Under the pieces are notes generated by a model. It worked only from the letters and a program-made list of their open reading frames with translations, had not been told where the DNA came from and searched no databases. Positions 17,858-26,216 of a stretch of DNA of 43,355 nt are shown piece after piece; position 1 is the stretch's first letter, and each line of letters begins with the position of its first letter. The stretch lies in contig JAGXLL010000006.1 of assembly GCA_018334675.1 (NCBI GenBank), forward strand, positions 1-43,355, read 5' to 3'. Origin of the DNA: Bacteroidales bacterium. GTDB taxonomy: Bacteria > Bacteroidota > Bacteroidia > Bacteroidales > UBA12077. A program made the translations under genes and the position numbers.

Positions 17858-18823
17858 ATGATCGTCGTTACAGGAGCTGCCGGCTTTATAGCCAGCAATA
17901 TGGTCAGCAAGCTAAATGAACAGGGACATAAGGACCTGATATTGGTGGATGATTTTTCCAGCCTGGAAAAGAACAAGAATCTGCAAGGCAAGTCGTACCG
18001 GAGCCCAATCCACCGGGATGATTTTATTAGCTGGTTTTCAGGGAACAAGGATCAGATCGGGATGGTCTACCATTTAGGAGCCCGCACCGACACCACCGAG
18101 TTTGATAAAGAACTATTTGACCGGTTGAACTTGAATTATTCCCGGGATATCTGGAAGATCTGCGTGGAAGCCGGCATTCCGCTGGTATATGCCTCTTCTG
18201 CGGCCACTTATGGTAGGGGGGAGCTGGGATACAGGGACGATCATGAGCTGGTTTATGATCTGAAGCCTTTGAATCCTTATGGCGAATCGAAGAATGAGTT
18301 TGACACATGGGTGCTCAAACAGGATCAGGAACCGCCTTTCTGGGCCGGCATCAAGTTTTTCAATGTGTATGGTCCCAACGAATACCATAAGGGAAGGATG
18401 GCGTCGGTGGTCTATCATGCATTCCATCAGATCAGCCGCACCGGTAAGATGAAATTGTTTCGTTCCCACCGCCCCGACTATGACCATGGTGAGCAATTGA
18501 GGGATTTCATTTATGTGAAGGATGTGTTGGATGTGCTGTATTTCCTGATGCAGCAATCTCCCAAAAGTGGGCTTTACAACCTGGGCACGGGCAAGGCGCG
18601 TACTTTCAATGATTTGGTTAGGAGTACGTTTCGTGCCATGGACCGGGAAGAGCATATTGAATACATCGATACCCCCGAGGATATCCGCGAGCGGTATCAG
18701 TATTTTACTGAGGCGGTAATGGACAAGCTACGCAATGCCGGCTACAATAAGCCTTTTCATTCGCTGGAGGAGGGCATCGATGATTATGTGCGCCATTTTC
18801 TTCTAACAGGCCGGTATCAGTAG
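17858..18823 (+). CDS. hldD: ADP-L-glycero-D-manno-heptose 6-epimerase
   Basis: This 321-residue short-chain dehydrogenase/reductase flips the 6'' carbon of ADP-heptose for the lipopolysaccharide inner core. The NADP-binding GAAGFIAS is at residues 6-13, SSAATYG holds the catalytic Ser/Thr, and YGESK is the YxxxK pair. The HldD-specific FNVYGPNEYHKGRMASV segment and the acidic RPDYDHGEQLRDFIYVKDV region are present. This points to a heptose-containing LPS. It has its own transcript on the plus strand and is followed by GC-rich inverted repeats at 18827-18843 and 18890-18914, with no clear T run. Confidence 0.95.
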   Translation: MIVVTGAAGFIASNMVSKLNEQGHKDLILVDDFSSLEKNKNLQGKSYRSPIHRDDFISWFSGNKDQIGMVYHLGARTDTTEFDKELFDRLNLNYSRDIWKICVEAGIPLVYASSAATYGRGELGYRDDHELVYDLKPLNPYGESKNEFDTWVLKQDQEPPFWAGIKFFNVYGPNEYHKGRMASVVYHAFHQISRTGKMKLFRSHRPDYDHGEQLRDFIYVKDVLDVLYFLMQQSPKSGLYNLGTGKARTFNDLVRSTFRAMDREEHIEYIDTPEDIRERYQYFTEAVMDKLRNAGYNKPFHSLEEGIDDYVRHFLLTGRYQ

Positions 18824-18958
18824 GGCCTGAAATGCCTTTTCAGCCGAAATCTTTCTTTTGGGCCATATGTTTTCTACCGGCAGGCCAGGGGCTCGACCGG
18901 CTCCTGCCTGAGTCTGCAAACCCTGGTCAACATCATGGGTCCATTCCCCTGGCAGAGC

Positions 18959-19243
18959 TCATTCCTTGTCTTTATCCGGGCGGTTATTCATCTTTTTGAC
19001 GTTCACCCGGGCTTCGGCCTCTTCTACCTGCCGGGAGGGATGATCGGCAAATTCCTGCAGTTCCTCGACGAAGCGTTTAATGTCCTGGTCGTTGTATCCT
19101 TTCTCTTTGGCTGCATCTTCCAGGGTACCCCAAATGGGTTCACCGCATTCGATGCATTTGATGCCTTCATGCATGAGATATTTGACAGCTTGTGGCACAT
19201 TGTCCACCAGATCTTCAATCGATATGTCTTTTGTAATTTTCAT
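18959..19243 (-). CDS. DUF1858-domain protein
   Basis: This 94-residue protein begins with a DUF1858 domain (residues 1-65): MKITKDISIEDLVDNVPQAV, then YLMHEGIKCIECGEPIWGTL and DAAKEKGYNDQDIKRFVEEL. The Cys pair in CIECGEP is the family's hallmark and may bind a metal or an iron-sulfur cluster, or act in redox. The tail of ~25 residues is charged and probably disordered. Function of the family is unknown. It lies alone between hldD and a decayed transporter remnant, with a -7 element 40 bases upstream. Confidence 0.85.
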   Translation of the reverse strand: MKITKDISIEDLVDNVPQAVKYLMHEGIKCIECGEPIWGTLEDAAKEKGYNDQDIKRFVEELQEFADHPSRQVEEAEARVNVKKMNNRPDKDKE

Positions 19244-19282
19244 GGCGCTGCTTTTTCATCAATATATTTAAATATGTTAATA

Positions 19283-19290
19283 CAAATTTA
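19283..19290 (-). promoter_or_regulatory. -7 element upstream of the DUF1858 gene
   Basis: On the minus strand TAAATTTG matches TAnnTTTG. Start would be near 19277, giving a 34-base leader. I see no good -33 TTTG at the right spacing; the element overlaps the stop codon of the decayed transporter fragment. Confidence 0.4.
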
Positions 19291-19440
19291 AAGCAATTTT
19301 TTGAAAACAGCATAGTGGGAGAGAAATGTCTGTATGGCACAGCCTCTGGTCTGAAAGGGCATAAAGGCGAGCCACAAACCCTGGTTGTTCAACGGACCGG
19401 TCAGAAAGTAATATCCCGGCAGGAAGATGAGGGTGGGTAA
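19288..19440 (-). pseudogene. Remnant of a DinF-like MATE transporter (C-terminal ~50 codons)
   Basis: The 358-base gap between the DUF1858 gene and sod holds, on the minus strand, a frame reading LALPTLIFLPGYYFLTGPLN, then NQGLWLAFMPFQTRGCAIQT and FLSHYAVFKKLL with stop TAA at 19288-19290. The hydrophobic strand, the N-x-GLWLAF motif, the RG and the QTFL just before the end resemble the last helices of DinF-type MATE efflux proteins. Upstream of ~19440 the similarity stops and an in-frame TGA occurs, and no start codon is available. It is therefore a 3' fragment left by deletion of a transporter gene. The family call rests on motif resemblance only. Confidence 0.6.
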
Positions 19441-19524
19441 AGCCAGGTTTAGGTCCTTTTGTTCAAGTGCTTCTGTTTCCGGACTACGAAAGTAATTAAA
19501 GCAATGGATTCAAACAATTTTGAA

Positions 19525-19557
19525 TTTGGCTTGTTAAACCTGTATGAGATATATTTA
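19525..19557 (+). promoter_or_regulatory. Probable sod promoter
   Basis: TTTG (19525-19528), 21 bases, TATATTTA (19550-19557; last base differs from TAnnTTTG). The start near 19563 gives a ~40-base leader to ATG 19603, and excludes the in-frame ATGs at 19459 and 19504. Confidence 0.5.
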
Positions 19558-19602
19558 GACAAAATAAAAATTATTGTTAAACGATACAAAAAATTAACGC
19601 AT

Positions 19603-20205
19603 ATGGCATTTCAAACACCCGATTTACCTTATGCTTACGATGCACTGGAGCCTTACATCGATAAGCAAACCATGGAACTTCACCACGATAAGCACCATGT
19701 AGGATATACCAAAAAGTTCAATGCAGCCATCGAAGGTACTGAACTGGAAAATAAAGAAATAGAGGAGTTGTTCAAAAATGTCTCCTATCATCCCACAGCC
19801 GTTAGAAATCATGGTGGCGGACATTATAACCACAGCATTTTCTGGACGATCATGTCGCCCACAGGTGGGGGAGAACCTTCCGGAGAGCTTATGGACGCCA
19901 TCAAACGTGACTTCGGTTCTTTTAGTGATTTCAAGGACCAGTTTGCCAAAACCGCTGCTGGTCGCTTCGGATCGGGATGGGCCTGGCTTTATCTTGACAG
20001 CAACGACAAGCTGGGAGTATGCTCAACGCCCAACCAGGACAACCCTTTTATGGATGTAGCCGAATGCGATGCCAAGAAACTTCTGATGGGACTGGATGTT
20101 TGGGAGCACGCTTATTATCTTAAATACCATAACCGTCGCCCCGATTACATCAAAGCTTTCTGGAATGTGGTTAACTGGGAGGAGGTTGCCAAACGCTTCA
20201 AATAA
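19603..20205 (+). CDS. sodA: Superoxide dismutase (Fe/Mn family, Mn-like residues)
   Basis: This 200-residue enzyme destroys superoxide in the cytoplasm. Metal ligands are His27 (ELHHDKHH), His77 ([11 protein letters not shown]), Asp165 and His169 ([10 protein letters not shown]). Gly at 72-73 and Gln145 in TPNQDNPF follow the manganese pattern rather than the iron one, in which the Gln comes from the N-terminal domain; cambialistic use cannot be excluded. The start [20 protein letters not shown] is canonical; the frame stays open upstream to 19459 but that part is A/T-rich and unlike any SOD. A strong terminator follows, so it is a single-gene unit. Confidence 0.96.
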   Translation: MAFQTPDLPYAYDALEPYIDKQTMELHHDKHHVGYTKKFNAAIEGTELENKEIEELFKNVSYHPTAVRNHGGGHYNHSIFWTIMSPTGGGEPSGELMDAIKRDFGSFSDFKDQFAKTAAGRFGSGWAWLYLDSNDKLGVCSTPNQDNPFMDVAECDAKKLLMGLDVWEHAYYLKYHNRRPDYIKAFWNVVNWEEVAKRFK

Positions 20206-20239
20206 TGAGGTTTTTAGTGGTTCAGATGAGGTAACCTCC

Positions 20240-20271
20240 GGGGCTGTTCCTTTCTTGGAACAGCCCCTTTT
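20240..20271 (+). terminator. sod terminator
   Basis: A perfect 11-base stem (ggggctgttcc 20240-20250; ggaacagcccc 20257-20267) with a 6-base loop is followed by TTTT. Confidence 0.92.
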
Positions 20272-20372
20272 CAATTGCGGCCGCCATGGGCGATCTTTTA
20301 TCCCCTGCGACTTGTTATTTTCATCGATTCCCATTATTTTTAGAACCGTGTCTTACTATAAAAACTTACAGC

Positions 20373-20954
20373 ATGTTAATGGAGCAACTTATTCGACAGA
20401 ACAGAAGCTATAGAAGGTTCTATCAGGATTTTTTTATTGCCGGGGATAATCTGAGGTATTTCGTGAATCTGGCCCGATTGTCTCCTTCAGCCCGCAATGC
20501 CCAACCTTTGAAGTACTATCTTTCCAATACGGAATCGGTCAACCAGAATATCTTTGAGTGCCTGAGCTGGGCGGGTTATCTGAAGGACTGGGAAGGGCCC
20601 GGGCAGGGTGAGCGTCCCTCGGCTTATATCGTCGTTTTGGGGGATCACCAGGTGGCCGATGATTTCTTTTGCGATCATGGCATTGCGGCACAAAGCATTC
20701 TGCTTGGGGCAGTGGAAAAAGGATTTGGAGGATGCATCATAGCCTCGGTCGACCGCGATAAGTTGCGTCAATACCTGGAGCTGGCCTCCCGTTACGAAAT
20801 CCTTATGGTGATTGCCTTGGGTAAACCCCGGGAAACCGTGGTGCTCAATGACGTCAAGGATGACGGGGATATTCGTTACTGGCGGGATGATAATCGGATA
20901 CACCATGTTCCCAAGCGTAAGCTGGAGCACATCATCGTGAACACGAATTTGTAA
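20373..20954 (+). CDS. Nitroreductase-family protein
   Basis: This ~193-residue FMN-dependent oxidoreductase has the family's opening QLIRQNRSYRRFYQD (FMN phosphate-binding Arg cluster), LARLSPSARNAQPLKYYL (flavin-binding Ser/Asn), a central GIAAQSILLGAVEKGFGGCI helix and the C-terminal EILMVIALGKPRE. Substrate cannot be told; relatives reduce nitroaromatics, quinones or flavins. ATG 20373 or 20379 is the likely start, because the earlier in-frame ATG at 20286 lies in the tail of the preceding terminator region. The membrane-protein gene follows after 34 bases. Confidence 0.9.
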   Translation: MLMEQLIRQNRSYRRFYQDFFIAGDNLRYFVNLARLSPSARNAQPLKYYLSNTESVNQNIFECLSWAGYLKDWEGPGQGERPSAYIVVLGDHQVADDFFCDHGIAAQSILLGAVEKGFGGCIIASVDRDKLRQYLELASRYEILMVIALGKPRETVVLNDVKDDGDIRYWRDDNRIHHVPKRKLEHIIVNTNL

Positions 20955-20988
20955 GTACGGATAAGAGCACCAAAATCTGCACAGCATC

Positions 20989-21858
20989 ATGGAGAATCTA
21001 ACCCACCACAGGTTGTATCGCGACCATGATTTCGATACGGCCTTCAGCGAGCTCTATGGAATTTACAAGCGGAACTTCTGGCCGCTTTTTCTTTTGAGCC
21101 TGGCAGGGACCTTACTCCTGCATCTGTTGTTTTATTATGTGGGTATGCAGCATATGGACTTCTCCGGGATAGCAGCGGAAGAGTTCGAGCCACCCCGGGG
21201 GTTTGTCACTAATATGCTGATGGTGATGCTGGCCGGTTTGCTGATCTATACTTTCTTAAACCTGGCCATTACCTGGTTTGTCTTCCGCCGCCAGAGCAAC
21301 CGGGATGAACCTGCACTCAACATTTTCGGGCAGGCAGCAGGAAAATACTATTTCAGGTTTCTGCTCCTGTTGATATTGGTCTCCCTGATCCTGATCGCCG
21401 GCATTACGCTGGGGGTTTTTGCCCTGATCATCGGCAGCTTGCTTGCTGCTATCTATCTGGGAGTTAGCTTGTTTGTTTCGGCCCCCGCCCTGGTGATTGA
21501 ACGTATTGGCCCCGGGGAGGCGGTTGGCAGAAGTTTCGTCCTTACACACCGCGATTTCTGGATGACCCTGGGTCTGGCAGTGGTACTTTTTTTGATTATC
21601 TTGCTGATTCAATTCATCCTGACAGCTATCGTATCTTTGCCCGGAGCGGTGGCTTTTATCTCCGAACTGGTATCAACAGGAGATGTGTCTGAATTGATTG
21701 CTTCCGGACAGCTATCCGGCCTCTTTGGATGGGGGCTGGCGGGTGTGATCCTGAATGGGATTGTCCGTGCCCTGGTATTGCCCTTAGCCCCTATCTTCGC
21801 AGTGATACTCTATTATAAACTCAAGCATCAGGAAGATGCCTTACCCGGTAAACGCTGA
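20989..21858 (+). CDS. Multi-pass membrane protein of unknown function
   Basis: This 289-residue protein has about six membrane segments (roughly residues 29-50, 75-97, 118-140, 140-165, 198-222 and 245-275) after a polar N-terminus. The layout, with a RSFVLTHRDFWMTL segment between helices, resembles the membrane domain found in DUF975 and glycerophosphodiester phosphodiesterase-associated proteins, but I cannot assign a family with confidence. It follows the nitroreductase gene by 34 bases and precedes yaaA by 40, so the three may form one transcript. Confidence 0.75.
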   Translation: MENLTHHRLYRDHDFDTAFSELYGIYKRNFWPLFLLSLAGTLLLHLLFYYVGMQHMDFSGIAAEEFEPPRGFVTNMLMVMLAGLLIYTFLNLAITWFVFRRQSNRDEPALNIFGQAAGKYYFRFLLLLILVSLILIAGITLGVFALIIGSLLAAIYLGVSLFVSAPALVIERIGPGEAVGRSFVLTHRDFWMTLGLAVVLFLIILLIQFILTAIVSLPGAVAFISELVSTGDVSELIASGQLSGLFGWGLAGVILNGIVRALVLPLAPIFAVILYYKLKHQEDALPGKR

Positions 21859-21898
21859 ACAATTTATCAGCCCCGGGTGTAATAGAAAATAAAAAAAT

Positions 21899-22663
21899 AT
21901 GATCACCATCCTTTCACCGGCCAAGAAGCTGGATCAGAAGACCGATCGACAGATAAACAGTCCTACTACTCCGAATTTTCTCAAGGACAGTCAGGTACTG
22001 GTCGAAGAGCTTAGGAATTTTTCGCCCGATGAACTAAGTGCTTTGATGAATGTAAGTCGCAACATTGCTGAACTCAATTATGAACGCTATTCCAGGTGGC
22101 ATACCCCTTTCACCCCCGAGAATGCCCAACCGGCCGTCTTTATGTTTAACGGCCAGGTTTATCAGGGTTTGCAGGCTGTGAACCTGGAAGATGACGATCT
22201 GCAGTTCGGACAGGAACACCTGCGTATCCTTTCCGGGCTTTATGGTTTGTTGCGGCCGCTGGATCTGATACAGCCTTACCGGCTGGAAATGGGCACCAAA
22301 CTTTCTAATCCCCGGGGAGATGACCTGTATACTTTCTGGGGGGACAAGCTGACTCAGGCCATCAATGAATCCCTGCAGCAGCATGATTCCAGGGTGTTGT
22401 TAAACCTGGCTTCCAATGAATATTATAAGACGGTGAAAAAAGACAAGCTGGAAGGAGAGGTTATTACGCCGGTTTTCAAGGAAAAGAAGGGAGATCAATA
22501 CAGGACTGTTGCTGTTTATGCCAAGAAGGCCAGAGGGCTGATGAGTCGGTTCATTTTGCGCAACCGCATCGACGATCCTGAAGCCATTCAATCATTTGAT
22601 GAAGATGGATATGTATTCAGCCCCCAACAATCCTCGAAGAAGGAATGGGTTTTTGTAAGGTGA
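21899..22663 (+). CDS. yaaA: Peroxide stress protein YaaA
   Basis: This 254-residue UPF0246/DUF328 protein begins with the family sequence MITILSPAKKLD and has YSRWHTPFTPENAQPAVFMF, LSGLYGLLRPLDLIQPYRLE, NLASNEYYKTV and the basic YAKKARGLMSRFILRNRI helix-hairpin-helix-like region. In E. coli YaaA lowers intracellular free iron during hydrogen peroxide stress and binds DNA. The length is normal. The convergent response-regulator remnant ends just after it. Confidence 0.95.
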   Translation: MITILSPAKKLDQKTDRQINSPTTPNFLKDSQVLVEELRNFSPDELSALMNVSRNIAELNYERYSRWHTPFTPENAQPAVFMFNGQVYQGLQAVNLEDDDLQFGQEHLRILSGLYGLLRPLDLIQPYRLEMGTKLSNPRGDDLYTFWGDKLTQAINESLQQHDSRVLLNLASNEYYKTVKKDKLEGEVITPVFKEKKGDQYRTVAVYAKKARGLMSRFILRNRIDDPEAIQSFDEDGYVFSPQQSSKKEWVFVR

Positions 22664-22679
22664 TACAGGAATTTGAGTG

Positions 22680-22856
22680 GGTGAGGCCTTCGGGTTCTGC
22701 ATCACAGAGAATAATGTCGGGGGTGTATTGCAGGGTTCTTTAAACTCCTGTGGCTCCGTTCTGGATCGATAGAACTTCAAAGCCCTTTTCATTCAGGTAT
22801 TCGGTGGCATTATTTAAAAATTCGATGTCGCTGTCAATGATCAGTACTGTTTTCAT
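22680..22856 (-). pseudogene. Truncated response-regulator receiver domain with in-frame stop
   Basis: The 398 bases between yaaA and the biotin-carrier gene contain, on the minus strand, ATG at 22856 and MKTVLIIDSDIEFLNNATEY, then LNEKGFEVLSIQNGATGV and a TAA at 22740-22742. Past the stop the same frame continues RTLQYTPDIILCDAEPEGL, which is the phospho-acceptor strand (Asp in ILCD) of a receiver domain. The similarity then ends next to the yaaA stop, with no output domain. One in-frame stop plus loss of the 3' half indicate a dead two-component regulator gene. Bases 22857-23030 show nothing recognisable. Confidence 0.75.
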
Positions 22857-23034
22857 AGATCTTTAGGATCATCAGATCTCATCGCGGGATGAGGCTATTA
22901 ACGTGTTCCTTGTTGTAGCATATTACCGGTGCCTGTGCATTCTGAAATAGCCTGGGGCCCGGCTACAGAAAATAAAGATATAATGAATCAACCAGCGCAC
23001 TTGTAGGAAAATCACGACTTTTTTGGGAATAAAG

Positions 23035-23058
23035 AAAAAACTCCAATAACGGAGGTTT
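23035..23058 (-). terminator. Possible terminator after the biotin carrier gene
   Basis: On the minus strand aaacctcc-gttatt-ggagttttt forms a short hairpin (4 GC-rich pairs plus A/T pairs around a bulge) with a T run, 3 bases after the stop. Confidence 0.45.
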
Positions 23059-23061
23059 GTG

Positions 23062-23412
23062 TTATTCAATTACAAAGAGCAGATCTCCTTTGCGGATGAT
23101 ATCGTTTTCCTGGATGCGGACTTCCCTGATGGTGCCACCTACCGGTGAGTAAGACCTGTTTTTCATCTTCATGGCATCGTAGATATACAGTCGGTCGCCT
23201 TTATCTATCTCCTCGCCTTCTTCCACATCCACTTTTACTACGGTACCGGGAAACTCGGAGTATACTTTCCCTTTATGGGGATTGTCCCATTTAATGCGGT
23301 TTTTGAATTTTTCCGTCAGTTTGGTGCGGTAGCGGGTACCGTCAATCATCAATGACCGGAACCTTCTTTTTTGGCCATTTTGATTCTCGTTGTTGTTATT
23401 GTTATCAGACAT
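23062..23412 (-). CDS. Biotin carboxyl carrier protein / biotinyl subunit of an acyl-CoA carboxylase
   Basis: This 116-residue protein has a biotinyl domain at residues ~48-116: SEFPGTVVKVDVEEGEEIDK, the biotin lysine in DAMKMKN, and a closing half GTIREVRIQENDIIRKGDLL. The N-terminus is Asn-rich, then basic (GQKRRFRSLMIDGTRYRT), which may contact the carboxyltransferase. It starts 12 bases after the carboxyltransferase gene, so the two products should act together. The consensus is EAMKM; Asp in place of Glu is conservative. No biotin carboxylase gene is near. Confidence 0.93.
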   Translation of the reverse strand: MSDNNNNNENQNGQKRRFRSLMIDGTRYRTKLTEKFKNRIKWDNPHKGKVYSEFPGTVVKVDVEEGEEIDKGDRLYIYDAMKMKNRSYSPVGGTIREVRIQENDIIRKGDLLFVIE

Positions 23413-23424
23413 GGCAAAGAAGAT

Positions 23425-24972
23425 TTAGAATGGTGGTATACCGTGTTTTTTATTGGGTCGTTTGTCAACCTTGTTCTTGGAGACTTCCAGAGCATGGGTC
23501 AGCAGCTTGCGGGTCTCCTGGGGTTCGATCACCGAGTCGACATATCCTTTAGCAGCTGCCACGTAAGGATTGGCAAATTTCTGTTTGTATTCCTTGATCT
23601 TTTGCTTTCTGACTTTTTCGGGGTCATCGGCATTTTGTATTTCCCTGCGGAAGATGATGTTGGCAGCTCCTTCGGGGCCCATCACGGCAATCTCGGCACC
23701 TGGCCAGGCAAAGACAAAGTCGGCATTCAGGTGGCGGGAGTTCATGGCAATGTAGCCTCCACCATATGCCTTGCGAAGGATAAAGGTGATCTTGGGAACG
23801 GTGGCTTCGCTGTAGGCGTAGAGCACCTTGGCCCCATGGCGGATAACACCGGCATGTTCCTGGTCAACACCCGGCAGATAGCCTGGCAGGTCCACAAAGG
23901 TGACCAGCGGTATATTAAAGGCATTGCAGAAACGGATGAAACGGGCCGCTTTGTCGGAAGAGTCCACGTCCAGCACACCGGCCAGTATCAGGGGCTGGTT
24001 ACCCACAAAACCGACGGTATCACCGTTGATCCTGCCAAAGCCTATAACCACGTTTTTGGCCCATCGCTCCTGTATCTCAAAGAAATCTGAATCGTCGTTT
24101 ACTGCCCGGATCACATCCCGGATGTCGTAAGGCTCCTTGGGATTGCCGGGAACGATCTCACTGATGGGATATTCATCTGTGCGTGGCTCCTTGGGCTCCA
24201 TCGGCTTGGCCTTTTGGTTGTTGTTCCAGGGAATGAAAGAAACCAGCTTCTTGATCTGGTTGAAACATTCTACTTCGCTCTCGGCATAGAAATGAGCGTT
24301 GCCGGTTTGCTCGCTGTGTACCTTGGCTCCGCCCAGTTCTTCCATGGTGATCTCTTCTCCCAGAACGGTCTTGATCACGCCGGGTCCGGTGATGAACATC
24401 TTGGAGATCTTGTCTACGACAAAGACAAAATCGGTCAGGGCAGGTGAATATACGGCACCTCCTGCGCAGGGACCCAGGATGACTGATATCTGTGGGATCA
24501 CACCCGAGGCAACGGTGTTTCGGTAAAAAATCTCTCCATAACCGGCCAGCGAATTAACGCCTTCCTGGATGCGGGCTCCTCCGGAGTCATTGATCCCGAT
24601 CAGGGGTACCCGCATCTTCATGGCATGGTCCATGATCTTACCGATCTTGCGGGCATGCATCAAACCCAGTGATCCTCCGGCCACCGTGAAGTCTTGGGCA
24701 TACACGCATATCGGTGCACCATAGATGGTTCCCGTTCCGATGATCACCCCGTCACCGTGGAGAACCTTCTTGTCCATGTCAAAATCCCTGGCTTCATGCT
24801 CAACAAAGAGGTCGTATTCATGGAACGAGTTCTCATCAAGCAAAGTCACGATACGTTCGCGCGCGGTCATCTTACCCATGGCCACCTGTTTCTCAATGGC
24901 CTTATCTCCTCCTCCTTTCAGCACTTTCTCCCGCTTCTTTTGTAATTCGAGTATCTTCCTTTTAAGTGACAT
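23425..24972 (-). CDS. Acyl-CoA carboxylase carboxyltransferase subunit (propionyl-CoA carboxylase beta / MmdA type)
   Basis: This 515-residue protein has two crotonase-like halves. The N-half has GINDSGGARIQEGVNSLAGY and GPCAGGAVYSPALTDF, whose glycines form the CoA oxyanion hole. The C-half has FVDLPGYLPGVDQEHAGVIR and KAYGGGYIAMNSRHLNADFV. These are marks of carboxyltransferases acting on propionyl-, methylmalonyl- or other acyl-CoA. In Bacteroidota the same subunit serves either a biotin-dependent carboxylase or sodium-pumping methylmalonyl-CoA decarboxylase. The sodium-pump membrane subunit and the biotin carboxylase are both absent nearby, so the reaction direction is open. A promoter lies just upstream. 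Confidence 0.94.
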   Translation of the reverse strand: MSLKRKILELQKKREKVLKGGGDKAIEKQVAMGKMTARERIVTLLDENSFHEYDLFVEHEARDFDMDKKVLHGDGVIIGTGTIYGAPICVYAQDFTVAGGSLGLMHARKIGKIMDHAMKMRVPLIGINDSGGARIQEGVNSLAGYGEIFYRNTVASGVIPQISVILGPCAGGAVYSPALTDFVFVVDKISKMFITGPGVIKTVLGEEITMEELGGAKVHSEQTGNAHFYAESEVECFNQIKKLVSFIPWNNNQKAKPMEPKEPRTDEYPISEIVPGNPKEPYDIRDVIRAVNDDSDFFEIQERWAKNVVIGFGRINGDTVGFVGNQPLILAGVLDVDSSDKAARFIRFCNAFNIPLVTFVDLPGYLPGVDQEHAGVIRHGAKVLYAYSEATVPKITFILRKAYGGGYIAMNSRHLNADFVFAWPGAEIAVMGPEGAANIIFRREIQNADDPEKVRKQKIKEYKQKFANPYVAAAKGYVDSVIEPQETRKLLTHALEVSKNKVDKRPNKKHGIPPF

Positions 24973-25004
24973 AGTGATGAAATTTTATTGATAGAAAAGC
25001 CAAG

Positions 25005-25034
25005 CAAAAATAGTTTAATTATAGAAATTACAAG
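25005..25034 (-). promoter_or_regulatory. Promoter of the carboxyltransferase-biotin carrier operon
   Basis: On the minus strand TATTTTTG (25005-25012) is a perfect -7 element, and CTTG (25031-25034) is a one-mismatch -33 element 18 bases away. The start near 24999 gives a ~26-base leader. Confidence 0.6.
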
Positions 25035-25063
25035 AATAAAAAATTATCTTAATAAAAACAACC

Positions 25064-25088
25064 CTGGCAAATCTTAAATCTTGCCGGT
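25064..25088 (-). terminator. Weak terminator candidate after lptG
   Basis: ctggcaa and ttgccgg pair across ~10 bases, and on the minus strand a T-rich stretch follows. The stem is short, so this is tentative. Confidence 0.35.
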
Positions 25089-25124
25089 ATCTGCATCTTT
25101 GCTGGCAGTAAAAAAGTTATGGGG

Positions 25125-26216
25125 TTACCTGGGTGCGAACCTGTAAAGCGAAAGGGCTATGAGGGCAAATATAATATTGGGGATCCACACTGCCACAAAA
25201 GGTTCGATGCCTCCCCGCAGTGCAAACATCGTTGAGAACCGCATAAAAAGGATATAGGCGAAACTCAGGGTGATGCCGATGCCGATCTGCATGCCCATGC
25301 CACCCTGCAACTTTTTGGAGGAGAGAAATACCCCGATCAGGGTCAGGATAAAGGTGGAGAAGGGATAAGAGAAGCGCCGGTGCTTCTCAATCAGATAAGC
25401 TTCCAGGTTGTCGGCTCCCTGTATCCTTTTCTTTTCTATAAACCGGTTGAGTTCGGGCATGTTCATGGTTTGAACAATGTCGCTATATTGACCGAAATCG
25501 GAGGGTTTAACCGTAAGGGTCGTATCCAGCTTTTCTCCTGACCATATGGAATCATGACTGGCCGATGTGATCTGCCGGATATAATAATCATGCACCGTCC
25601 ACTTTTTCCTGGTGCTGTCCCACTGAATGTTTTCGGCCATAAGCTTGGACTGCAGCTCGTTGTCTTCAAAGTGCTCCAGGGAGAATTTGTATCCTTTCTG
25701 CACGTTGGGACGGTAGTTGCGCATATATATATATATTCCCGTATCGATTTGCATATGCAGGTTCCTCTCTATCTTGTAAGGCGATTCCTTCAGATAGTTG
25801 TATTCAAAGTTGAGACGCCTCTCATTGGCATGAGGAATCACATAGGACATCAGGAGAAAGGATAGGACCGCAATGAATGCCGCAGAGATGAAATAGGGAA
25901 CTAAAATCCTGCGGAAGCTCACACCGCTGCTAAGAATGGCTATGATCTCCGAGTTGTAAGCCATCTTGGAGGTGAAGAAGATCACGGCAATGAAGGTGAA
26001 AAGCGAGCTCAGCAAGTTGGCGAAATAGGGGATGAAGTTCAGGTAAAAGATTACCACCGCCCGGGCCGGGGCTTCATTCTCAATATAGTTGTCGATTTTC
26101 TCGGAAAGGTCGAAGACGATCGAGATGCCGATAATCAGGGCAATAGCAAAGAAGTAAGTCCCCAGGAACTTCTTTATGATATATATATCCCATATTTTAA
26201 GTTTAGCCCCTTTCAT
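25125..26216 (-). CDS. lptG: LptF/LptG-family permease (YjgP/YjgQ)
   Basis: This 363-residue inner-membrane protein has three N-terminal helices (~15-125; KKFLGTYFFAIALIIGISIV, then two more), a periplasmic beta-jellyroll (~130-265) and three C-terminal helices (~285-360; FSTFILTLIGVFLSS, GIGITLSFAYILFMRF). The family forms the LptF-LptG part of the ABC transporter that pulls lipopolysaccharide from the inner membrane to the Lpt bridge. Bacteroidota usually carry two such genes; this one is called LptG-like by the typical Tgt-LptG pairing. Its ATG overlaps the tgt stop (ATGA), so it is translationally coupled to tgt. Confidence 0.92.
   Translation of the reverse strand: MKGAKLKIWDIYIIKKFLGTYFFAIALIIGISIVFDLSEKIDNYIENEAPARAVVIFYLNFIPYFANLLSSLFTFIAVIFFTSKMAYNSEIIAILSSGVSFRRILVPYFISAAFIAVLSFLLMSYVIPHANERRLNFEYNYLKESPYKIERNLHMQIDTGIYIYMRNYRPNVQKGYKFSLEHFEDNELQSKLMAENIQWDSTRKKWTVHDYYIRQITSASHDSIWSGEKLDTTLTVKPSDFGQYSDIVQTMNMPELNRFIEKKRIQGADNLEAYLIEKHRRFSYPFSTFILTLIGVFLSSKKLQGGMGMQIGIGITLSFAYILFMRFSTMFALRGGIEPFVAVWIPNIIFALIALSLYRFAPR

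Noticed and set aside
19459..19602. N-terminal extension of superoxide dismutase
   Set aside because: The frame is open but A/T-rich, has no signal-peptide character, and the predicted promoter lies inside it.
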